A DNA stretch of 36,841 nucleotides from Pseudonocardia sp. (GTDB lineage: Bacteria; Actinomycetota; Actinomycetes; Mycobacteriales; Pseudonocardiaceae). Made by a program: the position numbers and the translations under genes. The stretch is taken from assembly GCF_025965585.1 (NCBI RefSeq), contig NZ_JAOPWR010000054.1, positions 1-36,841 on the forward strand, given 5' to 3'. Shown piece by piece: positions 22,568-30,635 of the stretch; position 1 is the first letter of the stretch; each line of letters starts with the position of its first letter. The notes beneath the pieces were generated by a model that was not told the origin of the DNA, searched no databases, and saw only the letters and a list, made by a program, of their open reading frames with translations.

Positions 22568-24193
22568 CTAGACGCGCGCCCGCGCGCGGCCCGTCGGGGC
22601 CGCGGAGTGCAGCTGCGCCTTGAGGTGGTCGGCCAGCCGGATCGTCAGTGCGACGATCATCTGGGTGGGGTTGGCGTGCCCGGACGTCGGGAACACCGAG
22701 CTCCCCGCGACGTACAGGCCGTCGACGCCGTACACGGCGCCGTCGGTGTCGACCACGCCGTCGGTCGGGCACGCGGCCATCCGCGTGGTGCCGGACGGGT
22801 GGGCGGCGTCGTGGAACGCCCGCGTGTACGCGTCCTCGGTGGTGAGGTCGTACAGGTCGGGGGCGGGCAGTCCGAGCCGGCGCATCTCCGCAGCGAACGC
22901 GCGTGCGGTGCGGGTGACGGTCGCGATCTCCTGCTCGCTGCTGCGCCAGTGGATGCGCGCGATCGGCGTGCCGAACGCGTCGACGGTGTCGGCGAGCGTC
23001 ACGCGGCTCTCGGGGTCGGGCACCTGCTCGACGATGCAGACCACGTCGAGCGACGCGACGTCCCGGAGCGGGCCGCGGTGGTCGACGATGCGGCGCTTGG
23101 TGCCCTCGGCCAGCATCGCCGCGCCGCGCAGCACGTTCCGGGCGTTGCGTCCGACCGGGGCCTCGCGGCGCGCGAGCCGCCCCAGCGACGTCAGCGGATC
23201 GTCCTCGACCGGGATCCCGACCATCCACAGTGCACAGTTGAGCAGTCCCTCGGCGCGCTGGACCTCGTGGCTCAACGCGACGCCGGGCGTGGAGAGGAAC
23301 GTCTCGCCGCCGACCGTGGTGCGGTAGTCACCGAAGATGCGCTGCACCGCCACGCGATCGCTCTGCCGGAACCGACCCACCATGCCCCGCGGGTGGTCCA
23401 TCAGGTGGCGGCCGACCAGGTCGTGGTCGTTGCCGAGGCCGGCCGGGATCCGTCGGTTCGACGCCAGCAGGAGGCGCGCGTTCTCGATCGCACCGCCGCA
23501 GAGCACGGTGAACCGCGCCCGCACGGAGCGGCGCTGCCCGTCGCGCCCGGTCACCTCCACCGCGTCGACGCCCTCCCCCGGGGCGTCCACGTCGATGCTG
23601 GTGACGGTGGCGTTGAGGAAGCCCCGCACGGTGGGAGCGTGCACCCGCAGCGCGTCGGGGCCGAACCGCATCGAGTCACGCGGGTTCGCCGAGTCGCGGC
23701 TGTAGGTCCACGAGTAGTGCCGGAGCAGCGACGCGTCGAACGACGGGCTGGTCGCCGACCGGGCGGCCACGGTGCGTTCGTCGGTGTTGTCGGCGACGTC
23801 GATGCCGAGGTAGGGCATCGACCGCGCGAAGTAGGGCGCGAGCAGGCGGCGGTCGAGGGGCCAGCCGGAGTTCGGCACCCAGTCACGGTGGGTGAAGTCC
23901 AGGTCGTCGAACACGGCGGCGCGGCCCGACCACGTGTGCGACGTCCCGCCGAGCACGCGGTTGCGCACGGCGAACTCGTCGGTGACCCGGCGGCGGCCGG
24001 TGCTCTCGGTGGCGTTGAGCGCGTCGTTCCAGGCGTCCTCGTCGCGGTCGCCGCTCTCCAGCAGCACGACCTTCACCCGGCTGCCGGCCAGCTCGCGGGC
24101 GAGCGTGAGACCGGCCGGCCCGGTGCCGACGATGCAGACGTCGGCGTCGAGCACGGTCCCCGGGTGGAGGGCCCGCAGGTCCCGGAAGTCCAT
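22568..24193 (-). CDS. GMC-type FAD-dependent oxidoreductase
   Basis: ADVCIVGTGPAGLTLARELAGSRVKVVLLESGD, VLGGTSHTWSGRA, HPSGTTRMAACPTDGVVDTDGAVYGVDGLYVAGSSVFPTSGHANPTQMIVALTIRLADHL. Confidence 0.92.
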   Translation of the reverse strand: MDFRDLRALHPGTVLDADVCIVGTGPAGLTLARELAGSRVKVVLLESGDRDEDAWNDALNATESTGRRRVTDEFAVRNRVLGGTSHTWSGRAAVFDDLDFTHRDWVPNSGWPLDRRLLAPYFARSMPYLGIDVADNTDERTVAARSATSPSFDASLLRHYSWTYSRDSANPRDSMRFGPDALRVHAPTVRGFLNATVTSIDVDAPGEGVDAVEVTGRDGQRRSVRARFTVLCGGAIENARLLLASNRRIPAGLGNDHDLVGRHLMDHPRGMVGRFRQSDRVAVQRIFGDYRTTVGGETFLSTPGVALSHEVQRAEGLLNCALWMVGIPVEDDPLTSLGRLARREAPVGRNARNVLRGAAMLAEGTKRRIVDHRGPLRDVASLDVVCIVEQVPDPESRVTLADTVDAFGTPIARIHWRSSEQEIATVTRTARAFAAEMRRLGLPAPDLYDLTTEDAYTRAFHDAAHPSGTTRMAACPTDGVVDTDGAVYGVDGLYVAGSSVFPTSGHANPTQMIVALTIRLADHLKAQLHSAAPTGRARARV

Positions 24194-24397
24194 GGTGAAC
24201 GCCTCCAGCGTCGATCGGCACGGTGGAGCGGGCTCCACGGTCGTTCAACGTCGCCCCGACGGTGGCGATGCGGTGCCCGATCGGAGGGCGTTTCAGCCGC
24301 AGGTCACCGGGTCCGGACGATCGGCGGGCCCGACGGCTCGAACGCGGGTAACGTCCCCTCGACAACTTGAGCTCTCACTCATCGACCTGGAGGATCC

Positions 24398-24817
24398 GTG
24401 CCCCGATGGACGCCGTCCCACCTTCCGGTCCGCCTCACCGCGGGCGCCTTCATCCTCAACGCCGGTCTGGGCAAGTGGTCGGGTGACGAGCAGACCGCCG
24501 CAGGCCTCCACGGCATGGCGGCGGGCACCTACCCGTTCCTGAAGTCGATCGACCCGCCGAGGTTCCTCAAGCTGCTCGCCGGCGCGGAGATCGGGCTGGG
24601 GGCCGCGCTCCTCGCGCCGTTCGTCCCCGCCGGGGTGGCCGGCGTCGGGCTGACCGGTTTCGCCGCGGGGCTGCTCGGGCTCTACGTCCGGACGCCCGGG
24701 ATGCGGCAGGGGATCCGTCCGACGCAGCAGGGCACCGCGATCGCCAAGGACGTCTGGCTGCTCGGCATGGGCGCGGGCCTCGTCCTCGACGCCCTGTCCG
24801 CACGCAGGTCGAGCTAG
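24398..24817 (+). CDS. DoxX-like small membrane protein
   Basis: VRLTAGAFILNAGLGKWS, LAGAEIGLGAALLAPFVPAGVAGVGLTGFAAGLLGLYVRTPGMR. Confidence 0.7.
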   Translation: MPRWTPSHLPVRLTAGAFILNAGLGKWSGDEQTAAGLHGMAAGTYPFLKSIDPPRFLKLLAGAEIGLGAALLAPFVPAGVAGVGLTGFAAGLLGLYVRTPGMRQGIRPTQQGTAIAKDVWLLGMGAGLVLDALSARRSS

Positions 24818-24863
24818 GCGCCGCGCGGCGGGAGTGCCCCGCGGGCGCCGGGTTGACGCGAGC

Positions 24864-24977
24864 ATGAGGATCGGCATCACCCGCAAGCTCAGGGCTCTCG
24901 GGCACGAGGTGCGCGTCGCCGACTCGCGGGACCCCGGGACGCTCGCGGATCTCGCATCCGAGACCGGTGCCGGCCGA
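24864..24977 (+). pseudogene. Relic of an NAD(P)-binding F420H2:NADP oxidoreductase-like protein
   Basis: MRIGI---TRKLRALGHEVRVADSRDPGTLADLASETGA matches the family N-terminus except that the GxGxxG segment is missing and the remaining domain is absent. Confidence 0.6.
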
Positions 24978-25023
24978 GGCGCCGCGCGAGCGCCCGGCCG
25001 ACATCCGGGCGGAGTGACCCGGT

Positions 25024-25049
25024 GCCGGCCGGGCCGCGGCCCGGCCGGC
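25024..25049. terminator. Perfect 26-bp palindrome, probable terminator of the aldehyde dehydrogenase gene
   Basis: GCCGGCCGGGCCGCGGCCCGGCCGGC is identical to its reverse complement; 1 nt from the stop of the minus-strand CDS. Confidence 0.55.
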
Positions 25050-25050
25050 G

Positions 25051-26475
25051 TCAGGCCCCGCCGAAGACCGACTTGATCTCCAGGAACTCCCGGAGCCCGA
25101 AGTCGGCGTACTCGCGTCCGTTGCCGGACTGCTTGTAACCGCCGAACGCACCCGCGAAGTCGAGGCCGGCCCCGTTGATGTGCACCATGCCGGTGCGCAT
25201 CCGCTTCGCGACCTCGCGCGCCCGCGCCGGGTCGGCCGAGGAGACGAAGCCGGAGAGGCCGTACTCGGTGTCGTTCGCGATGCGGACGGCGTCGTCCTCG
25301 TCGGTGTAGGCGATGAGGGTGATGACCGGCCCGAAGATCTCCTCGCGCGCGATCGTCATGTCGTTGGTGACACCGGACAGCACGGTCGGCCGGACGAACC
25401 AGCCCTTCTCCCGGCCCTCGGGCCGCCCGAGGCCGCCCGCCACCAGGGTGGCGCCCTGGTCGAGAGCGCTCTGCACGAGTCGCTGCACCTTGTCGTAGGC
25501 CGCCTGCGAGATCAGCGGGCCGATGCGGACGCCGGGCTCGTCGGGCGCGCCGACCGTGATCGCCGCGGCGGCGTCGCGGGCGATGGCCTCGGCCTCGGCC
25601 ATCCGCGCCTCCGGCACGAGGAAGCGCGTGCCGGCGTTGCACGACTGGCCCGAGTTGGCGCACACGTCGCCCATGTCGCGCGGGATGGCGACGGCGAGGT
25701 CGACGTCGTCGAGCAGGATGTTGGCCGACTTGCCACCCAGCTCCTGCGCCACCCGCTTGACGGTGGGCGCCGCGCTCAGGGCCACCTCCACACCGGCGCG
25801 GGTGGACCCGGTGAACGACACCATGTCGACGTCCGGATGCGAGGTCAGCGCCGAGCCGACGGTGGGCCCGTCGCCGTGCACGAGGTTGAACACGCCCGCC
25901 GGCACACCGGCCTCGTGCAGGATCTCGGCGAGGATGACGGCGTTGAGCGGGGCCAGCTCCGACGGCTTGAGCACCATGGTGCAGCCGGCCGCCAGCGCGG
26001 GAGCCACCTTGGCGCCGATGAGCAGCGGCGGCCAGTTCCACGGGGTGATCAGCCCGCACACCCCGATGGCCTCGTGGCGCATCAGGGTGGTGCCCCGGGT
26101 CTCCTCGAAGGCGAAGTTCTTCAGGGCGTCGAGCGCGGAGGCGAACTGCCCGAGCCCGGCACCGACCTGGGCTGCCCGCGCCAGCTCGGCGGGAGCCCCG
26201 ATCTCCGCCATGATCGCCTGGGCGAGGTCCTCGCCGCGGCTCTGGAAGACCTCGATGATGCGCTCCAGGAGCGCGATCCGCTCGGCCACCGGCGTGGCCG
26301 AGAAGGACGGGAAGGCCGCGCGAGCCGCCGCCACCGCCCGATCGACATCGGCCGCACCACCGAGGGCCACGGTGGCGATCGGCTGCTCGGTGGAGGGGTC
26401 GATCACGTCCAGGGTCGCCGTCGTGGACGGCGCCACCCACTCACCGGCGACATAGAAACGATCCGCGTTCTGCAC
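25051..26475 (-). CDS. NAD(P)-dependent aldehyde dehydrogenase family protein
   Basis: ITPWNWPPLLIGAKVAPALAAGCTMVLKPSELAP, SFTGSTRAGVEV, QELGGKSANILLDD, GQSCNAGTRFLVP, REEIFGPVITLIAY; GTG start. Confidence 0.95.
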   Translation of the reverse strand: MQNADRFYVAGEWVAPSTTATLDVIDPSTEQPIATVALGGAADVDRAVAAARAAFPSFSATPVAERIALLERIIEVFQSRGEDLAQAIMAEIGAPAELARAAQVGAGLGQFASALDALKNFAFEETRGTTLMRHEAIGVCGLITPWNWPPLLIGAKVAPALAAGCTMVLKPSELAPLNAVILAEILHEAGVPAGVFNLVHGDGPTVGSALTSHPDVDMVSFTGSTRAGVEVALSAAPTVKRVAQELGGKSANILLDDVDLAVAIPRDMGDVCANSGQSCNAGTRFLVPEARMAEAEAIARDAAAAITVGAPDEPGVRIGPLISQAAYDKVQRLVQSALDQGATLVAGGLGRPEGREKGWFVRPTVLSGVTNDMTIAREEIFGPVITLIAYTDEDDAVRIANDTEYGLSGFVSSADPARAREVAKRMRTGMVHINGAGLDFAGAFGGYKQSGNGREYADFGLREFLEIKSVFGGA

Positions 26476-26489
26476 CCGTCACTCCTCGG

Positions 26490-26513
26490 TAGACTAGAAT
26501 CCTTTCTAGTCTA
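26490..26513. promoter_or_regulatory. Operator-like perfect inverted repeat upstream of the aldehyde dehydrogenase
   Basis: TAGACTAGAA-TCCT-TTCTAGTCTA, 10-bp arms, 4-bp spacer, ending 15 bp upstream of the GTG start; AT-rich in a GC-rich context. Confidence 0.65.
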
Positions 26514-26592
26514 GGCACGACGGGGAGCACTGATCAACCCGACGTACGACACAGTCAGCCCGAGCGAGGTCACGACGGGGAACTAGAACCCT

Positions 26593-26740
26593 TTATGGTC
26601 CGGTCGACGTGCGGTTCGCCTCAGCGCCCACCAGGACCTCGCGTAGCCGCGTGACGAACGCCGCGGGGCGGCGCCTCGTGGGCGATCGCGGTGCGGACCA
26701 GGTCGGGATGGGCTCGGGCGAGGGCCGGCGCGAGCCTGCG
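26593..26740 (-). pseudogene. Alpha/beta hydrolase relic
   Basis: LAPALARAHPDLVRTAIAHEAPPR in one minus frame and RPAAFVTRLREVLVGAEANRTSTGP* in another: central and C-terminal fragments with most of the protein deleted. Confidence 0.55.
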
Positions 26741-26741
26741 C

Positions 26742-26825
26742 GACGGGCGCATCGCGGAGGTCACGTCGTTCATCGGGGCCGAGCACGTCACGCTCCTCGG
26801 CCCGCCCGCCACCGCCGGCTCCTGA
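26742..26825 (+). pseudogene. C-terminal relic of a SigG-like ECF sigma factor (SnoaL-like tail)
   Basis: DGRIAEVTSFIGAEHVTLLGPPATAGS* resembles the DGRIAEVTTF(I/L)xxxxFxxFGLPATL terminus of that family; no upstream sigma domains present. Confidence 0.45.
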
Positions 26826-26835
26826 GCCGTCGGGG

Positions 26836-27069
26836 TCAGTCGTCCCCGCCGTCCCGCAGCTTCAGCACGATCCGCAGGACGCACTCGACGGCCGACTCGA
26901 ACGCACCGCCCCGCAGCTCGCCCCGTACCGCGAGGTTCTGCGAGGCGAACTGGAGCAGCTGGTCCGGCCCGACCCGGCGCACGACGAGCGCGGCGATCTC
27001 CTCCAGATCGAGGCCGGGATTGTCCAGGCGGGTCAGTGCGAACTCGACGACCAGCTCCTCGTCCGTCAC
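26836..27069 (-). CDS. Small uncharacterised protein (77 aa)
   Basis: VTDEELVVEFALTRLDNPGLDLEEIAALVVRRVGPDQLLQFASQNLAVRGELRGGAFESAVECVLRIVLKLRDGGDD; GTG 27069 preceded by AAGGGGA; divergent from the multicopper oxidase. Confidence 0.55.
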   Translation of the reverse strand: MTDEELVVEFALTRLDNPGLDLEEIAALVVRRVGPDQLLQFASQNLAVRGELRGGAFESAVECVLRIVLKLRDGGDD

Positions 27070-27256
27070 GAATCCCCTTTCCCGAGAAGGCCGACTCCCC
27101 CATTTACGGGTGCCACCGACACCCCAACAACGGCTGCCTCGGATCCCTTGCGCCACAGCATTGTCGTCCTTCGACCGGTGACATGGCGCCGCCGGCCCGT
27201 GCGGGACCGGAATGGTCGGCCACCGAGACCGATCGGCGAGGGAAAGGACGATCGAT

Positions 27257-29464
27257 ATGTCCGATGAGTCCATTGTGGACCGTTTGTTCACCCGGCGGAC
27301 CATGCTGCGCGCGAGTGCTGTCGGCACCGCCGCCGTGGGCCTCACGGCCGCGCAGCAACTGATCGTGCCCTCGCTGCAGCAGAGCGGCCTGCTCTCGGCC
27401 GACGGCGTGTTCGACGGCGCCTCCATCGCGCTCGCCGACAACATCTACACCGAGGCGTTCCCGACCAGCCCGCTGATCCTCTCGCCGTTCGTCGACCCGC
27501 TGCCCGTCCCGCAGGCGCTCCGGCCGGTGGACAGGTCGGACTTCACGACCTGGCCCAGCCCGCCCGGACCGGGCGAGGGCCAGCAGAACTCCCTGGGCAA
27601 CGAGAAGCACCAGTGCTGGTCCGACGACCAGAGGGTCCGGTCCCCCGACCCGATCGTCTACAAGATCGACGTCAAGGTGGACCAGCACGCGTTCACCTCC
27701 TCGCAGGTGCTCCCGATCGACACCTTCGGCCAGCCCGCCGTGTCCTTCGACGCATCCGGCAAGACGTACCCCGCGGGCCTGCTGCGCACCCTGCCCAACA
27801 GCACGATCTACGGCTTCAACGGGACCTTCCCCGGCCCGATGATCAATGCCGAGTACGGCAAGCCTGCGCTCGTGCGGTTCACGAACATGCTCGACGAGAA
27901 CCCGCTCAACCTCGACCGCCAGGACTTCGGGACACCCGACCTGTCGTTCCTCACCCACCTGCACAACGGCCACACCGCACCCGAGAGCGACGGCAACCCG
28001 CACTACTCGATGACGCGGGGCCCGAAGCACCACGGCTATCTGCCGAAGCAGTGGGTGGACAACCTCTACCTGAACTGGCCCGCGGCCAGCGACGATCGCG
28101 AGAAGCAGAGCTTCTTCTGGTTCCACGACCACCGGATGGACCACACCGGCTCGAACGTCTACAAGGGACTCGTCGGTCTCTACCCGATCTACGACCCGAA
28201 GCCGATGGGCTCGGCCGGCATGACCGACGGCGGCGACGAGCGCCAGGGCCTGCGCCTGCCCGGGGTCCGCACGAACAACTCGAACGGCTCGTTCGACGTC
28301 AGGTACGACATCCCGCTGGCCTTCTACGACACGCGTCTCGACGACGGCGTCACGCTGCACAACGACATCCACGACTCGGAGTTCAAGGGCGTCAAGAACC
28401 CGGCCAAGCACCCCGAGTGGTGGGGCAAGACCTTCTTCAAGCACTTCCCCAACCACGGCTTCACCGGCGACATCTTCACCGTCAACGGCACGGCTTACCC
28501 AGTGCTGCGCGTGAAGCGCCGCAAGTACCGCTTCCGCTTCCTGGACGCGTCGATCTCCCGGATCTACGAGTTCAAGCTGATGACCTCCACGCAGGGCCCG
28601 AAGTCGGCGGTGTCGCTCGGCCTGCAGGGCACCGAGCTGCAGGGCCAGTACCGCATCCCGGACGGGCAGCAGTGCATGCGGTTCATGCAGGTGGCCTCCG
28701 ACGGCGGGCTCGTGCCGTTCGCGTTCAAGCGCGACTCGTTCGAGCTGTGGCCGGCCAAGCGGCGCGAGATGGTGGTCGACTTCATGACCTACCAGGACGG
28801 TTCGCCGACCAGCCCGGGTGACGTCATCTACCTGACCAACGTCATGAAGATGCCCGACGGCCGGATGTGGAGCAACTCGTCGCGCTTCCTGCCCGACCCG
28901 AACTACAAGGTGCCCATGATCAAGATCATCATCGACGACGGACCGCCGGAGCGGGACGACAGCATCGTCTTCGACCAGAAGCCGCTGCGCGCACTGCCTC
29001 CGCTGCCGAGCAACTGGCAGAGCATGCTGGACAACCGGCTGATCTTCGAGGTGAAGCGCGGCAGCGCAGGCGGCGAGACCGAGTGGCTGATCAACGACAA
29101 GCCGTTCGACCCCTTGGTCAACGCCACGAGCCTGAAGAACAAGGCGGGCAGGACACCGCTGGCGCAGCAGAAGATGGGCAGCTTCAACCTGTGGGAGATC
29201 CGCAACGGCGGCGGGGGCTGGGTGCACCCGTTCCACCTCCACATGGAGGAGCACCGCACCGTCATGCGCAACAACAAGGACGTCACCGCCTCGAGCCCGG
29301 GACACCCCGACGACGTCTCCCGCGAGGATCTCGTGGCGCTCGACCCGAGCGAGTCGGTGATCATCTACCGCGGGTTCCGTGACTTCGTCGGACCGTACGT
29401 CGCGCACTGCCACAACCTGGCGCACGAGGACCACGCGATGATGTTCGGCTGGGAGATCACGTAA
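27257..29464 (+). CDS. Tat-exported multicopper oxidase
   Basis: Tat-like N-terminus FTRRTMLRASAVGTAAVG; copper motifs HLHNGH, WFHDHRMDHT, HPFHLHMEEH, HCHNLAHEDHAMM. Confidence 0.93.
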   Translation: MSDESIVDRLFTRRTMLRASAVGTAAVGLTAAQQLIVPSLQQSGLLSADGVFDGASIALADNIYTEAFPTSPLILSPFVDPLPVPQALRPVDRSDFTTWPSPPGPGEGQQNSLGNEKHQCWSDDQRVRSPDPIVYKIDVKVDQHAFTSSQVLPIDTFGQPAVSFDASGKTYPAGLLRTLPNSTIYGFNGTFPGPMINAEYGKPALVRFTNMLDENPLNLDRQDFGTPDLSFLTHLHNGHTAPESDGNPHYSMTRGPKHHGYLPKQWVDNLYLNWPAASDDREKQSFFWFHDHRMDHTGSNVYKGLVGLYPIYDPKPMGSAGMTDGGDERQGLRLPGVRTNNSNGSFDVRYDIPLAFYDTRLDDGVTLHNDIHDSEFKGVKNPAKHPEWWGKTFFKHFPNHGFTGDIFTVNGTAYPVLRVKRRKYRFRFLDASISRIYEFKLMTSTQGPKSAVSLGLQGTELQGQYRIPDGQQCMRFMQVASDGGLVPFAFKRDSFELWPAKRREMVVDFMTYQDGSPTSPGDVIYLTNVMKMPDGRMWSNSSRFLPDPNYKVPMIKIIIDDGPPERDDSIVFDQKPLRALPPLPSNWQSMLDNRLIFEVKRGSAGGETEWLINDKPFDPLVNATSLKNKAGRTPLAQQKMGSFNLWEIRNGGGGWVHPFHLHMEEHRTVMRNNKDVTASSPGHPDDVSREDLVALDPSESVIIYRGFRDFVGPYVAHCHNLAHEDHAMMFGWEIT

Positions 29465-29507
29465 GAGCCCCGTCCGACGCCTCTCACCCCGACGAGCGGG
29501 AGCTCCC

Positions 29508-30122
29508 ATGTCGATCGGCCTCGCCACGGAACGACTCGGTTCCGTCCGCCGCGCACTGCCCGTCCACTGGCCGACCGCGGTCGCGCTGGGCGTGGTCCTG
29601 GCCTACGCCGACGGGTTCTGGCTGACGTCCGTGCAGGAGGCGGTCGGTGCCATCCAGCGGGTCCGGAGCCCGTTCGCCAACTGGCTGCTGCACTCGACCC
29701 TGATGCTGCCCGTGTTCCTGGTCGCCGTGGTCGGGGCGCTGGCGCTCGCCCGCCGGCGTTTCGACGCGGCGCCGTACACCCCGGCGAGGACCGCGGCGGC
29801 GGCGGCGCTGGTGGTCGCGGCGGCCACGCTGGTGGGAGTCGTCCAGGTCACGGCGAGTGCCCTCTACGACTACCAGCTGCAGCTGGCGGAGCTTCAGCAG
29901 ACCCGGTCCTCCCACTTCCACTCGCTCACGCCGGACCCGGTGGGCACCTGCGGGGCGGAGTGCGTCGCGCAGAACCTCACCTTCGAGACCGACGTTCGGG
30001 CGGTCCTCTACGTGGCCGCGGTCCTGCTCGTCACCAACGTCGTGGCCGTCGGCTGGATCGTCGCGATGCGCGGCGGCCGCGTTGATGCCCTCCGGCGTTC
30101 CGCGGCCGCTACGGAGGCCTGA
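29508..30122 (+). CDS. Four-TM membrane protein of unknown function, downstream of the multicopper oxidase
   Basis: Hydrophobic segments around residues 25-45, 60-80, 95-120 and 165-190; hydrophilic loop with SSHFHSL...CGAEC. Confidence 0.7.
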   Translation: MSIGLATERLGSVRRALPVHWPTAVALGVVLAYADGFWLTSVQEAVGAIQRVRSPFANWLLHSTLMLPVFLVAVVGALALARRRFDAAPYTPARTAAAAALVVAAATLVGVVQVTASALYDYQLQLAELQQTRSSHFHSLTPDPVGTCGAECVAQNLTFETDVRAVLYVAAVLLVTNVVAVGWIVAMRGGRVDALRRSAAATEA

Positions 30123-30124
30123 CC

Positions 30125-30598
30125 ATGACCACCCACGTCGATCCCGAAGCCGTCGCGATCCGGCCCGACCGCCGCCGAGCGGTCGGCACGATCGCCCTGG
30201 TGGCGGCGGGTGCGCTGCACGTCGCGGTCGCCCTCGACTACCTCGGCCACGAGGTCCGGCTCTTCGCTCTGTTCGTCGCGGCCGGCGCGGTGCAGCTCGT
30301 CCTCGGACCACGCCTGTGGAGGGGGAGCCGCCCGCGGCGGGACGTGGCCGTGATCGCCGTGACCGCCGCGCTGTTCCTCGTGGACGTCTACGTCCGCAAC
30401 GTCGGGCTGCCGATCGGGCCGACCGGCCCGCGTCCCGATCCCGACCTGCTCGGGATCGGGCTGGTCCTGGGCGGCGTCGTCGCCCTCGCGGCTCTCCCGG
30501 CGACGCTGCCGCCCCGCGCGCGGTTCTGGACGACCGGTGCGCTCGCCGTAATCGCCGTCGGCGTCTGGTCGCTCTGGGTGGCGGGCACGCTCGTCTGA
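30125..30598 (+). CDS. Approximately five-TM membrane protein of unknown function
   Basis: Hydrophobic segments IALVAAGALHVAVAL, LFALFVAAGAVQLVL, VAVIAVTAALFLV, LGIGLVLGGVVALAAL, GALAVIAVGVWSLWVAG; starts 2 nt after the previous stop. Confidence 0.7.
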   Translation: MTTHVDPEAVAIRPDRRRAVGTIALVAAGALHVAVALDYLGHEVRLFALFVAAGAVQLVLGPRLWRGSRPRRDVAVIAVTAALFLVDVYVRNVGLPIGPTGPRPDPDLLGIGLVLGGVVALAALPATLPPRARFWTTGALAVIAVGVWSLWVAGTLV

Positions 30599-30635
30599 TA
30601 CCGGACCTCGCCGGCCGAGGTGCTAGGAACGGGCT

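Noticed and set aside
25180-26514. Long plus-strand ORF over the aldehyde dehydrogenase
   Set aside because: Antisense shadow ORF with no domain-like signal
27104-29527. 807-aa minus-strand ORF covering the multicopper oxidase
   Set aside because: Antisense shadow of a clearly coding plus-strand gene in high-GC DNA; its translation is rich in V/R/E/H without recognisable family motifs
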